DNA of 64,000 nt, taken from assembly GCF_001999905.1 (NCBI RefSeq), contig NZ_CP019640.1, positions 2,646,001 through 2,710,000 on the forward strand, given 5' to 3'. Under the pieces are notes generated by a model. It did not search any database and had not been told where the DNA came from. It saw nothing but the letters and a program-made list of their open reading frames with translations. The stretch comes from Planococcus lenghuensis. Its GTDB lineage: Bacteria; Bacillota; Bacilli; Bacillales_A; Planococcaceae. Numbering within the stretch: position 1 is the stretch's first letter; each line of letters starts with the position of its first letter. The position numbers and the translations under genes were made by a program. Below are positions 53,052 through 62,002 of this stretch, in pieces.

Positions 53052-54236
53052 TTAAACAAATTGTCCGACTTTCACGTGGCCTTTCAGTAAATTCCGCGCG
53101 ATGATGATGCGCTGGATCTCGTCCGTCCCATCGTAGATGCGCCACAGCCGCGCTTCCCTGTACCAGCGCTCGATCGGCAGTTCGCGCGTATAGCCCATGC
53201 CCCCGTGGATCTGCATCACCCGGTCGACGACGCGGTTGCCCATATTGGCGCCATATAGTTTCGCCATGGAAGCCAAGTGCCGGTTGTCTTCGCCTTGATC
53301 AAGCGTGAACGCCGCATTCAGAACGAGCCATTTGGCCGCTTCGATTTCAACCGCGGAATCGGCAATCTGCCACTGGATCGCCTGACGCGTGGCAATCGGC
53401 TTTCCGAATGTTTTGCGCTCCTGCGAGTAATCGATCGCCATCTGCAGTAACCGCTCACCCATGCCGACGGCGCGTGCACCGACGACCCAGCGGGCGAAAC
53501 CGATCCACTCGAGACCGAGCTTGTAGCCGCCGTTGATTTCACCGAGAATGTTCTCTTCCGGCACCCGGACGTTATCGAATACGAGGCCGGCCGGTCCCCA
53601 TTCGCCCATCGTATCGATATATTCCGATTTCCAGCCCATATCCCGGTCGACGATGAAACACGTCACGCCGTCCCGGCCGCCAGTCGAGCGGTGCAATTCT
53701 TTATCAGTCACGGCGATCGCCATCACGAAATCCGCTTCGTTCCCGCCGGTGATGAACGTTTTCTCGCCGTTCAGCACCCACTCGTTGCCGTCTTTCACTG
53801 CGGTCATTTTAATGTTTTGCGTATCCGATCCGGCATCAGGTTCCGTCATCGCGAAACAGGATTTCTTCTCGCCATTGATCGTCGGGATCAAATACTTTTT
53901 CTTTTGTTCTTCGTTGCCGTAATACAGAATGTTATCGGCCGAACCGCCGAATGAAAACGGCACGAACGTTTTCGACACTTCCATGAGAACGATCGCCAGC
54001 ATCATCTGACCCAGATCCGCCCCGCCGTATTCTTCCGGTGTGTTGATGCCCCAGAATCCGAAATCCTTCGCTTTTTTCTGCAGCTCTTTCATCTTTTCTT
54101 TCGAGATGCCCGGACGGCCTTCCCGTTCGTTTTTCAGCACTTCATTTTCGAGCGGCATCAGTTCTTTTTCAACAAATCGCCGGATTGTCTGCTGGACCAT
54201 CCGCTGTTCTTCTGAAAGGCGTAAATGCATGATCAT
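53052..54236 (-). CDS. Acyl-CoA dehydrogenase (second), Asp in the catalytic position
   Basis: 394 residues. Family blocks are clear: NTPEEYGGADLGQM, FAMTEPDAGSDTQNI, WVLNGEKTFITGG, KTFGKPIATRQAIQW, QIHGGMGYTRELPIERWYRE. The C-terminal motif reads RIYDGTDEIQR, with Asp where most members have the catalytic Glu of YEGT. Either Asp serves as base, the base is elsewhere (as in isovaleryl-CoA dehydrogenase), or this is a non-catalytic partner of 48550-49698. Confidence 0.87.
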   Translation of the reverse strand: MIMHLRLSEEQRMVQQTIRRFVEKELMPLENEVLKNEREGRPGISKEKMKELQKKAKDFGFWGINTPEEYGGADLGQMMLAIVLMEVSKTFVPFSFGGSADNILYYGNEEQKKKYLIPTINGEKKSCFAMTEPDAGSDTQNIKMTAVKDGNEWVLNGEKTFITGGNEADFVMAIAVTDKELHRSTGGRDGVTCFIVDRDMGWKSEYIDTMGEWGPAGLVFDNVRVPEENILGEINGGYKLGLEWIGFARWVVGARAVGMGERLLQMAIDYSQERKTFGKPIATRQAIQWQIADSAVEIEAAKWLVLNAAFTLDQGEDNRHLASMAKLYGANMGNRVVDRVMQIHGGMGYTRELPIERWYREARLWRIYDGTDEIQRIIIARNLLKGHVKVGQFV

Positions 54237-54289
54237 CTCTCCGTTTCTATTTTCGGTTCATTTTTATGTTCCTGTTCTGGGATTGGCAG

Positions 54290-54352
54290 TGAATTCCGCA
54301 AGTTTTGCTCTGAATTGCACAAGCTGAGTCCTGAATTACACAAGCTGGACTC
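54290..54352. repeat. Three tandem 21-bp units
   Basis: Units begin at 54290, 54311 and 54332, exactly 21 bp each: TGAATTCCGCAAG..., TGAATTGCACAAG..., TGAATTACACAAG...; a decayed fourth follows. The pattern TGA(A/G)TT-C-CA(C)-AG is the same as in the array at 16106. It lies in the gap between the acyl-CoA ligase and acyl-CoA dehydrogenase genes. Confidence 0.8.
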
Positions 54353-54375
54353 CGAGCTCAGTTAAACCCTCTGCT

Positions 54376-55980
54376 TCACACAGTTTTGAACTGCTCTTTC
54401 AGCGTGCGCTTCAAAATCTTACCTACAGCAGTTTTCGGCAGCTCATCCACGAATAAAACCGTGTCCGGCACTTTATACGCCGCGAGTTCAGCGCGGCAGA
54501 AATCAATCAGCTCCTGTTCGGTTACGTCGGATCCTTCCTTCAGCACAGCAACCGCCCGCACCGTTTCACCCCGGTACTCATCCGGCACGCCGAACACCGC
54601 GGCTTCAAGCACAGCGGGATGCCGGTACAGCACGTTTTCCACTTCAATCGGATAGACATTGAAGCCGCTCGCAAGAATCATTTCCTTCTTGCGCCCGACG
54701 ATGTAGAAATAACCGTCTTCATCCATCTTCGCAAGGTCACCGGTGAACAGCCAGCCGTCCCGGATCGCATTCGCCGTTTCTTCCGGCTGCTTCCAATAGC
54801 CTTTCATCACTTGCGGCCCTTGGATGATGAGTTCCCCGACTTCACCCGGCGGCAATTCCTGCTTGCCGGTTGCGACGTCGACGATTTTCGCGTCGGTATT
54901 CGGCAGCGGAATGCCGATGCTGCCGTTTTTCTGCACGCCGCCGACCGGATTCCGGTGTGTGACGGGAGATGCTTCCGACAGCCCGTAACCTTCTGCGACC
55001 GATGTGCCGCTCACTTCATTGAACCGGCTCAGCACTTCCGGCGGCAGTGGCGCAGACCCGCTTGTGCAGCTCGCAAGACAGCTCAAGTCGAATTTTTTCT
55101 TTTTATGGTAATCAAGGAGCGCGATATACATCGTCGGCACACCCGGAAACGCGGTTGGTTTCGTCTGTTCAATCAATCCCACAACTTGCTCGACATCGAA
55201 TTTCGGCACAAGGATCAGGTTACCGCCGTTATAGAATGTCACACACATGCCGCTCGTCATGCCATACACATGGAACAGCGGCGAAATCGTCAGCACCCGC
55301 TCTTCTCCTTTTTTCGTCTGGATCTCTCCGGTCGCGACACTTTGGAGTGTATTGGCGACAATATTGCGATGCGTCAGCACAGCGCCTTTCGGCAATCCCG
55401 TCGTTCCGCCCGTATACTGAATGACCGCTGCATCTTCCGCCGGGTTGATGTCCACTTGCCGCACGTCCGCTACCGTTCCTTCCGTATAGTCTTTTTCCAG
55501 GTCTACAGCGAGTGCATGCTCGACAGACGTCCGGTCTTTGATTGCGTCGAATAAAGGCTCGAGCCGGTCGAGCATGATGAGCACTTTTGTACCGGAATCA
55601 TTCAGAATGTGCAGCAGTTCTGCCGGCTGGAACATCGGATTCAATTGGACGACTGTTGCGCCGCATTTCAAGGCACCATAGAAACTGATCGGATACTGCG
55701 GGCAATTCGGCAGCATGATCGCCACCCGGTCGCCTTTTTTCACGCCAAGTTTACTGAGCGCCGCGGCTGCCCGGTTGATCCGTTCCGCGAGTTCGCGGTA
55801 TGTATAACTTTTCGAAAAAAACGTGATGGCCGTGTGATTCGCGTATGTTTCAACTGATTGATCGAATAAACCGCTCAGTGACACATCCGGTATCTCAATT
55901 TCTTTCGGGTTCCCTTCTGCAATATGAGCCAGCCAAGGTCTCTCCATCTCTACTCCCCCTTTATAATGAACTTCCGCCAT
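54376..55980 (-). CDS. Acyl-CoA ligase (long-chain fatty acid--CoA ligase family)
   Basis: 534 residues. Activates a carboxylic acid with ATP and CoA. AMP-binding motifs: YTGGTTGLPKGAV (P-loop), EGYGLSEASPVTH, WLFTGDLAKMDEDGYFYIVGRKK (blocks: FTGDLAKMDEDG, VGRKKEMI) and the C-terminal catalytic Lys in PKTAVGKILKR. Its start overlaps the end of the upstream SDR gene by 20 bases. It is the entry enzyme of the predicted pathway. Confidence 0.88.
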   Translation of the reverse strand: MAEVHYKGGVEMERPWLAHIAEGNPKEIEIPDVSLSGLFDQSVETYANHTAITFFSKSYTYRELAERINRAAAALSKLGVKKGDRVAIMLPNCPQYPISFYGALKCGATVVQLNPMFQPAELLHILNDSGTKVLIMLDRLEPLFDAIKDRTSVEHALAVDLEKDYTEGTVADVRQVDINPAEDAAVIQYTGGTTGLPKGAVLTHRNIVANTLQSVATGEIQTKKGEERVLTISPLFHVYGMTSGMCVTFYNGGNLILVPKFDVEQVVGLIEQTKPTAFPGVPTMYIALLDYHKKKKFDLSCLASCTSGSAPLPPEVLSRFNEVSGTSVAEGYGLSEASPVTHRNPVGGVQKNGSIGIPLPNTDAKIVDVATGKQELPPGEVGELIIQGPQVMKGYWKQPEETANAIRDGWLFTGDLAKMDEDGYFYIVGRKKEMILASGFNVYPIEVENVLYRHPAVLEAAVFGVPDEYRGETVRAVAVLKEGSDVTEQELIDFCRAELAAYKVPDTVLFVDELPKTAVGKILKRTLKEQFKTV

Positions 55981-56731
55981 CGACAGCGATCACTTGCCCC
56001 GTTACGAAGTCACTCGCCCGGCTCGCTAAGAATAAGGCTGTTCCCTGCAGCGATTCCGGATCACCGAGACGCTTCATCGGGTTTTTATTGATAATGGCAT
56101 CGGCATGTTCAGCAATGGTGTGCTTCGTCATCTTCGTCTCGAAAAAGCCCGGTGCAATCGCGTTTACATTAATGCCGTGCCCCGCCCATTTGCGGGCCAA
56201 GTCCCGGGTGAAATGGTGAACGGCGGCTTTACTCGTGCTGTAGCCGATAGCGTTCAGCACTTCCGGCGGCTCTGCACGCAAGCCCGCGACCGATCCGATG
56301 TTGATAATTTTGCCGTAGCGGTTGCTGATCATGTGGTTGCCGACCGCTTTGGATAACAGGAATGTTCCGGTGACATTGACGTTGATCACTTTCTGCCACG
56401 CTTCGAGCGGCATGTTTTCAGTAAACTCACCCCAGGTCGCTCCGCTATTATTGACCAGGATATCGATGCGGCCGAAATCTTTCAGCACCGCTTGCACTGT
56501 TTCATTCACTTGCGCTTCCTGACTGACATCACATTTATACGCTTTTGCCTTGATTCCAAAATGCGCTGATAGCCCTTCCGCCGTCTCTTGGCAATTCTCC
56601 AGTTTCCGGGAACAAACGGCGATATTGGCGCCGTGTTCTGCAAAAACTGCTGCAATATCCCGGCCTAATCCACTTCCCCCGCCTGTGATCAAGGCTGTTC
56701 GTCCTGTTAAATTGAATAATTGATCTGCCAT
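55961..56731 (-). CDS. SDR family oxidoreductase, first gene of the catabolic operon
   Basis: 256 residues from the ATG of MADQLFNL, preceded by GGTGAAGGAGAG; the longer frame upstream would run through the operator. TGGGSGLGRDIA (NADP/NAD site), VNNSGATWGE, Ser in NIGSVAG and Tyr-Lys in GYSTSKAAVHH. Often annotated as gluconate 5-dehydrogenase or FabG; the substrate is unknown. Sits directly behind the TetR-type palindrome and cre box. Confidence 0.85.
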   Translation of the reverse strand: MADQLFNLTGRTALITGGGSGLGRDIAAVFAEHGANIAVCSRKLENCQETAEGLSAHFGIKAKAYKCDVSQEAQVNETVQAVLKDFGRIDILVNNSGATWGEFTENMPLEAWQKVINVNVTGTFLLSKAVGNHMISNRYGKIINIGSVAGLRAEPPEVLNAIGYSTSKAAVHHFTRDLARKWAGHGINVNAIAPGFFETKMTKHTIAEHADAIINKNPMKRLGDPESLQGTALFLASRASDFVTGQVIAVDGGSSL

Positions 56732-56751
56732 GTTCCACTCTCCTTCACCTA

Positions 56752-56772
56752 AATACTGACCGACCGGTATTT
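56752..56772. promoter_or_regulatory. TetR-type operator candidate
   Basis: Imperfect palindrome AATACTGACCGACCGGTATT centred about 30 bases before the first gene of the operon. The arms AATAC / GTATT are exact and the centre is of the GACCGACCGGT kind bound by TetR regulators. The TetR encoded at 43163 is the obvious candidate. Confidence 0.6.
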
Positions 56773-56803
56773 TGAAGTTAAAAAAATAGCACTTACGGAA
56801 TTT

Positions 56804-56831
56804 ATTTAGTTTGTAAGCGCTTACTATCAAT
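56804..56831 (-). promoter_or_regulatory. Possible sigma-A promoter of the catabolic operon
   Basis: On the minus strand TTGATA, then 16 bases, then TAAATA, about 75 bases before the first start codon. The cre palindrome falls within the spacer. Confidence 0.45.
56813..56826. promoter_or_regulatory. cre box (CcpA site)
   Basis: TGTAAGCGCTTACT matches the catabolite-responsive consensus TGWAANCGNTNWCA at 13 of 14 positions and contains a perfect 12-base palindrome GTAAGCGCTTAC. Its place between the presumed -35 and -10 boxes suggests repression by CcpA when preferred sugars are present. Confidence 0.7.
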
Positions 56832-56893
56832 TAAAATTCAGTATATACTATTTGTTCTGACAATTACAAGATGTTTTTTAGATTATTTTTGTA

Positions 56894-57458
56894 TTACCCT
56901 CCGCTGATACCCACATACTCTTCGAGCGTCTTGCCGCTCGCTTTGATCTTCCCGGCTCCGACCGAACCGACATACCGGAAATGCCACGGCTCATACATGT
57001 AGCCTGTGATGCCTTCCTTTCCGTTCGGATAGCGAAGGATGAACCCGTATTTATGCGCATTTGAGGCAAGCCACTTTCCTTCTTTCGTCTGGGCAAATGA
57101 CGTCTTAAGCCAGATCGAACGCCAGGCCGCTCTGGTGTTCACTATGGCCGGGACATGCGCTGAACCGTTCGGCAGCTGTCTTGCCGTATTGCTGGACATA
57201 ATTATTGTACAGCGCCTTCTGCCGCTCATAGGCCCGGAATCCGCTGAACATCGTCAAATAGACCCCCTGTTTTTTTGCTGCGGCAATCATGGCATCGACG
57301 CCTTTTTGTGCCACGGGAGTAACGCCCGGATTATACGCCGATGGCAAAAGGTCTAAAAGGTTTAATTTCACTGTGCCCAAACCAGGTGATTTTGACAACC
57401 GAGTCCTGCAATCAGACCGGTTCCATATCTCCCTGCAGATGGCGTTCCATATCATCAA
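56894..57458 (-). pseudogene. VanY-type D,D-carboxypeptidase (M15), truncated and frameshifted
   Basis: One frame (ending about 57105) gives NLLDLLPSAYNPG, MIAAAKKQGVYLTMFSGFRAYERQ and CPGHSEHQSGLAFDL with the first zinc His and Asp; a second frame picks up at about 57125 with FAQTKEGKWLASNAHKYGF and GYMYEPWHFRYVG, which holds the Glu and last His. A single indel near 57115 therefore splits the active site. The signal peptide is also missing because the 5' end runs into the neighbouring gene at 57412. The product would trim peptidoglycan stems if intact. Confidence 0.8.
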
Positions 57459-58083
57459 GCCATTTTATGCATTTATCGTGCAGGCGCGGAAACGGGTGGT
57501 AATAGTAGGGAGGGCTGTCATGCTGCAGCCCTTCCACTGTACAGAGGGAAGCAAGGACGCCAAGCGCTCTCGTGGCCTGTTGCCGAATCACCGGATTCGT
57601 TCCCCAGCCTGCAATGATGCGCTCTGCTGATTGCAAGAGATGATTCAGTTCGTCTGTCCGTTTTGGCGAGAAAATGCTGTGGTACTGCTCTTCCTGTTGC
57701 TCCATGAACATCAGCTTTTCTTCAAGCTCAGAGAAGTTCCCGGCCCGAAGATCCGATAGATTGATGACCTCCAGACGTTGCCAATTCATGCGGTCCATAA
57801 GCCGCATTAATTGATAAACTGTATTATCCGGATTTGCTTTCAGGTGTGGAATATTGGCCAGCTCTTCCGGGTTCTTCGTGAAGAGTGCCGCCTGGTCGAT
57901 GGGCATGCATCGGCCGGGACTCGCCAGTACGAACAAGGCATCAGCGCGCGTTGCTTCTGTCCCGATCCGCCGAATGATAAGTGAGCGTCGGCATATTTCC
58001 CGTCTCTCACCCGACTCCAGCTCATAAAACGCACCTTCCGTTTCAAAAACTTGTTTCAGTTCTCCCTCTGTCGGATACAGCAT
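57412..58083 (-). CDS. DUF1643-like protein
   Basis: 223 residues from the ATG of MLYPTEGEL, which follows GGGAGGAATGGGG. The pattern LFVLASPGRCMP, then VINLSDLRAGNFSE, RIIAGWGTNPVIRQQATRAL and YYYHPFPRL recalls DUF1643, a family sometimes near mobile or defence genes, in which NLFDLR and AAWG blocks and HP motifs are conserved. Function unknown; cytosolic. Its 3' end overlaps the decayed vanY frame. Confidence 0.6.
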   Translation of the reverse strand: MLYPTEGELKQVFETEGAFYELESGERREICRRSLIIRRIGTEATRADALFVLASPGRCMPIDQAALFTKNPEELANIPHLKANPDNTVYQLMRLMDRMNWQRLEVINLSDLRAGNFSELEEKLMFMEQQEEQYHSIFSPKRTDELNHLLQSAERIIAGWGTNPVIRQQATRALGVLASLCTVEGLQHDSPPYYYHPFPRLHDKCIKWLDDMERHLQGDMEPV

Positions 58084-58161
58084 CCCCATTCCTCCCTTAT
58101 CAGTTCTTCCCATCTCTTATATTCATTCGGCACGCGAAATGTAAAATCCTTCCGAGCAATT

Positions 58162-58194
58162 AAAAAGAGCAACGAGTTTGATCCCGTTGCTCTC
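58162..58194 (-). terminator. Terminator of the glutamine amidotransferase gene
   Basis: AGAGCAACG / CGTTGCTCT stem with TTTTT on the minus strand. Confidence 0.8.
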
Positions 58195-58218
58195 TATGAA
58201 CAGATATTTTCAGCTGGC

Positions 58219-58932
58219 CTACCCGACTGCCTTCTTAGCCAGCCCTGCCCATGTCCGCACCATTTCCCGGAATAATTTCGTCGTCCCGATCAGCGCCGGG
58301 ATAATTTCGGTCTCCAGATTGCGGATGAAGTCCGGCTGGAAGCTCTCCATCCAATCCCCTTGCTCTGCGACCCAGCTTCTGATCAGTTCTTCATTGACTT
58401 CGGGATGGAATTGTACCGCGTATATATTGTCATTCATCCGGAATGCCTGATTCGAACAGTAAGCGGTGGATGCGAGCAGTGTTGCGCCATCCGGCAAATT
58501 GAACCGGTCGTTGTGGTACTCCATGAATGCAAACGTATCCGGCAACGCATTGAACACCGGATCTTCTTTCCCGGCTTTGGTTTTCGTGATTTCCGTGATG
58601 CCGAACTCCGGCTCATCCATAACTTCGATTTTGCGGCCGAATGCGCTGGCAATCAGCTGAGCACCGAGACAAATACCGAGCACTGGCTTGCCCTGTTCAC
58701 TGAAACGCACGATCGTCTGCTTGATGTTCGTTAAATACGGATGATCCGCATCATCATCCGCCCCCATAACACCGCCGAGTACGATGAGCGCTTCAAAGGC
58801 ATCCGCTTCTTCCGGGAGAACGAAATTCTCTTTTTCCAATAGAATCCGATACGTAATAGCTTCCGCTTCTAACGCAACCAGCAATTCACCCGGCGCAGAC
58901 CGGTGATCAGGCTGCGCAATCAGAACATTCAT
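58219..58932 (-). CDS. Class I glutamine amidotransferase-like protein
   Basis: 237 residues from the ATG of MNVLIAQP, with AAAGGAG upstream. Triad: Cys in LGICLGAQLIA, His and Glu in QFHPEVNEEL. The N-terminal HRSAPGELLVALEA and LIVLGGVMGADDD fit the GuaA-type/YfeJ-like stand-alone subgroup, which often acts on gamma-glutamyl or related compounds. No synthase partner is adjacent; an amidase lies upstream. Confidence 0.83.
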   Translation of the reverse strand: MNVLIAQPDHRSAPGELLVALEAEAITYRILLEKENFVLPEEADAFEALIVLGGVMGADDDADHPYLTNIKQTIVRFSEQGKPVLGICLGAQLIASAFGRKIEVMDEPEFGITEITKTKAGKEDPVFNALPDTFAFMEYHNDRFNLPDGATLLASTAYCSNQAFRMNDNIYAVQFHPEVNEELIRSWVAEQGDWMESFQPDFIRNLETEIIPALIGTTKLFREMVRTWAGLAKKAVG

Positions 58933-58972
58933 CTGGTCACTCCTTTCCACTATTCAAATTATCCCAAAACAA

Positions 58973-60427
58973 TTAATCAAATTTAGGCGCTTTCCGCTTT
59001 TTGGTGGCCTGCTCATAAGCGTATGCCAATTCAATCAGCCGTGGCTCGCTGTATGCTTTGGCGCTGAATGTAACGCCGACCGGTTCACCTCTGTCAGTAT
59101 AACCGGCCGGAACAGTGATCGATGGGTAGCCCGCTTTTGCCGGCATGGCCGCGCCGCGGTTATTCTGAAACAGCAATGCGTCAAGATTGTGTTTGTCCAT
59201 GGCTACGTCGATTCCTTCTGTTGCGGCTGTCCGGATATCGGTCGCCCGGTGCTCCAGGTAAGTCGGATCATTCGGGTCATCACTCAGCGACTGGGATTTT
59301 TCCAGTTCCGATTGCCCGAATTTCATCCGCCGCTCCGGATCTTGTTTGTTAAATGCAATAACGTCAGCCAGGGATTTTACCGGCACTTCTTCAGAAGTCG
59401 CGCTCAAGTATTCATTGACCCCCCGCTTGAATTCATACCATAACACATCGGATCGGAACTCCTGAACCGGGATCGTGATTTCCTCGATAATCGCGCCCTG
59501 TGCTTTCAGCACGGCAATGGCTGCGTCCATGATGGCCCGCTCGTCCGGTTTCTCATCATTCAGGAAGGTTACATCAACACCGATCCGGACACCTTTCAAT
59601 CCATCGGCTTTTAAATGCGGCGTGTAATCCGTTAATGCCTGCTTGTCATTCCGGTGTGTTGCCGGGTCCTGTTCATCCACAGCAGTCAACGCACCGAGCG
59701 TAATCGCCGCATCCGTAACCGTTCGCGCCATTGGTCCTGCCGTGTCCTGGCTCGCTGAAATGGGAATGATGCCGGTACGGCTGATCAGGCCGACAGTCGG
59801 TTTGATGCCAACGATCGAATTGGCACTTGCCGGGCTCAAGATTGATCCGGAAGTCTCTGTGCCGATTCCGACAACGGCAAAATTTGAAGCAATGCTCGCA
59901 CCGGTTCCGGAACTCGAACCGCCGACGCTGCCCGCTTCAAACGCTCCGACACCATATGGATTCTCCACTTGGCCGCCCAGCCCGCTGTAACCGCTCGGCA
60001 CATCGTTCTGTGTCATGAAATACGCCCATTCGCTTAAATTCACTTTTCCGAGAATGATGGCGCCGGCTTCCCGGAGCTGTGCAGCCACAGGCGCATCCTC
60101 TTTCGCATAATTATTTTCAAGCGCAATCACGCCGGCAGTCGTGGGCATATTATCTTTTGTGTTGATATTGTCTTTCAACAGCACCGGAATGCCGTACAAT
60201 GGCCCTTGCTCCTCCTGCCCGCGCTTGTCATCCCGTTCCGCTGCCACTTTCAAGGCATCCGGATTGATGGTGAGCACCGAATTGATCTTCGGCCCGTTTT
60301 TGTCGAATTTATCGATTCTATCCAAATAGGCCTGAACCAATTCGACGGACGTTAATTGATTGTTTTTAAAAGCCTCCTGGATTTCACTGATGGTTGTTTC
60401 TTCTAATTCAAATGCTGTTTTCTCCAA
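58973..60427 (-). CDS. Amidase signature family hydrolase
   Basis: 484 residues. Ser-cisSer-Lys triad: Lys in VLLKDNINT, cis-Ser in GGSSSGTGASIA, and nucleophile in GTETSGSILSPAS. IVGIKPTVGLISRTGIIP is the usual following block. Hydrolyses a carboxamide; substrate not predictable (GatA-like enzymes need GatB/C, absent here). No signal peptide, so cytosolic. Confidence 0.85.
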   Translation of the reverse strand: MEKTAFELEETTISEIQEAFKNNQLTSVELVQAYLDRIDKFDKNGPKINSVLTINPDALKVAAERDDKRGQEEQGPLYGIPVLLKDNINTKDNMPTTAGVIALENNYAKEDAPVAAQLREAGAIILGKVNLSEWAYFMTQNDVPSGYSGLGGQVENPYGVGAFEAGSVGGSSSGTGASIASNFAVVGIGTETSGSILSPASANSIVGIKPTVGLISRTGIIPISASQDTAGPMARTVTDAAITLGALTAVDEQDPATHRNDKQALTDYTPHLKADGLKGVRIGVDVTFLNDEKPDERAIMDAAIAVLKAQGAIIEEITIPVQEFRSDVLWYEFKRGVNEYLSATSEEVPVKSLADVIAFNKQDPERRMKFGQSELEKSQSLSDDPNDPTYLEHRATDIRTAATEGIDVAMDKHNLDALLFQNNRGAAMPAKAGYPSITVPAGYTDRGEPVGVTFSAKAYSEPRLIELAYAYEQATKKRKAPKFD

Positions 60428-60577
60428 ACTGATTGGCCCCTTTTTAGTTGATGAATGGCTTACCTCATGTATCGCTTCCTGTCTATTGAAAGGAGCATTA
60501 CATTTCCCTAATTCTATTATATCTTTATTTCAGAAATCAAAGAAATATTCTAATTTTTTTAAAATAAAACAGCATAA

Positions 60578-60614
60578 ACTGCCCGCAAAATCCCAAGATT
60601 TCACGGGCAGTCAT
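60578..60614 (-). terminator. Terminator of the M42 peptidase gene
   Basis: ACTGCCCGTGAAATCT / ATTTTGCGGGCAGT stem with T-rich sequence after it on the minus strand. Confidence 0.65.
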
Positions 60615-60677
60615 TTTGCATTCAACATGATTCATAACCGTTCAGCGCCTGCCGTTAAGGTTCCATACCGGGCATCT

Positions 60678-61745
60678 TCAGACGAAATTCATGTCGCCCC
60701 AATTCTCACTGTCCCGGAGCATGGCTTCCAGCAGTTTAAATCCATCTTCAAAATCCTGGAGGTTCGCCATTTCCACCGGCGAGTGCGAGTATCGGCGAGG
60801 GAAGGTGATCGCGCCGCCAAGCACGCCTTCTTTCACTAAATGAACGGCAGACAAATCGGATGTCCCTCTCGGCGTCACCGATAATTGAACCGGTACGTCC
60901 GTCTGTTTCGCATAGGACACAATCAGATCCTTCATCTGCGGCGCCATGATGTTCCCTTGGGCACCACCGCCGGACAAGAGCGGCAGTACAGGCCCTTTAC
61001 CGATTTTGATCGGGTAATAATTGCCATCCGGCGTATCGGCGCAGGCGATGGTATCGATCACTAACGCATAATCCGGGCTGACTTTATAAGTGGCCGCTTT
61101 TGCGCCGCGAAGTCCGACTTCTTCCTGAACTGTGATGACACCGACGATTTTGCCGCCGAAGTTCTTATCCTGCAGCTTCTTGAACAGCTCGACAATTATG
61201 ACACAGCAACTGCGGTTGTCGATCGCTTTTCCGCAGATCAAGTCCTGGTTCGTAAACCGGTCCAAATCACTGATATATGTAATCGCGTCTCCGATATTGA
61301 CGCCCATTTCGAGCACTTCTTCTCTCGAACCCGCTCCAATATCCACGTACAGCTCTTCAATCGGGACCACTTTCGTCCGTTCCGCCGCCGTCTGCATATG
61401 GCCGGATTTCACGCCAACTACGCCAAAGTGACCGTTCACATTCACTTTTCGGCCGGTCAATAACGAGTCCATCATGCCGCCTGTCCGTTCCATCCGCAGA
61501 AACCCGCTGTCTTCAATGGCGCTGACCATGCAGCCGATTTCATCGGAATGCGCCGACACCATGACAGTCGGCCCCGGCCGGTTTCCTTCAAGCACCGCAT
61601 ACACATTGCCCATATGGTCCACTTCCACATCAGCGAGCGGTTCTAATTGTTCAACAACCCGTTTCACTACCTCATGCTCCCGCCCCGGTCCACCGGGAAG
61701 TGCTGCCAGTTCTTTTAAGCTTGTATAGAAATCTTCTTTAAACAT
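60678..61745 (-). CDS. M42 family aminopeptidase (YtoP/YsdC-like)
   Basis: 355 residues. Two-metal aminopeptidase motifs: VMVSAHSDEIGCMV (His), KAIDNRSCCVIIVE (bridging Asp), TVQEEVGLRGA (catalytic Glu pair), VIDTIACAD and FPRRYSHSPVEM (last His). M42 enzymes form large tetrahedral particles that clip peptides; substrate could be glutamyl or general. Cytosolic, monocistronic. Confidence 0.88.
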   Translation of the reverse strand: MFKEDFYTSLKELAALPGGPGREHEVVKRVVEQLEPLADVEVDHMGNVYAVLEGNRPGPTVMVSAHSDEIGCMVSAIEDSGFLRMERTGGMMDSLLTGRKVNVNGHFGVVGVKSGHMQTAAERTKVVPIEELYVDIGAGSREEVLEMGVNIGDAITYISDLDRFTNQDLICGKAIDNRSCCVIIVELFKKLQDKNFGGKIVGVITVQEEVGLRGAKAATYKVSPDYALVIDTIACADTPDGNYYPIKIGKGPVLPLLSGGGAQGNIMAPQMKDLIVSYAKQTDVPVQLSVTPRGTSDLSAVHLVKEGVLGGAITFPRRYSHSPVEMANLQDFEDGFKLLEAMLRDSENWGDMNFV

Positions 61746-61786
61746 AGTCTCCCCCTTTTTTCTTGTCCTGCCTTTTTTCTTTTTTC

Positions 61787-62002
61787 TGTCCCTGTGTCAG
61801 GCACAACTTCAAAATAATTCTGACAGTAATTGCTTTAATGTTCAATAGGAAAAGCCAGATTCTCCGCTTCCATTGTGTTTGTCCCTGTGTCAGATACGTT
61901 TTTTTCATCCCTGTGTCAGACACAATTATTGTGTCCAGGCATGTACTCGTAGAATGAGAGCGCAAAAATTGTTCGAAACACAGGGACAGACCCACAGGGA
62001 CA
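61787..62002. repeat. REP-like palindromic elements, left group
   Basis: The 18-mer TGTCCCTGTGTCAGACAC or close variants occurs at 61787-61804, 61880-61897 and 61907-61924 (plus strand; the last begins ATCC), and its core CACAGGGACA appears inverted at 61979-61988 and 61993-62002. GTGTCAGACAC inside it is itself palindromic. The plus and minus orientations form head-to-head pairs as in REPIN/BIME structures. Confidence 0.75.

Noticed and set aside
57412-58083. Uracil-DNA glycosylase-like protein
   Set aside because: The NLSDLR and AGWG blocks suggested it at first, but the catalytic motifs are missing and DUF1643 fits better.
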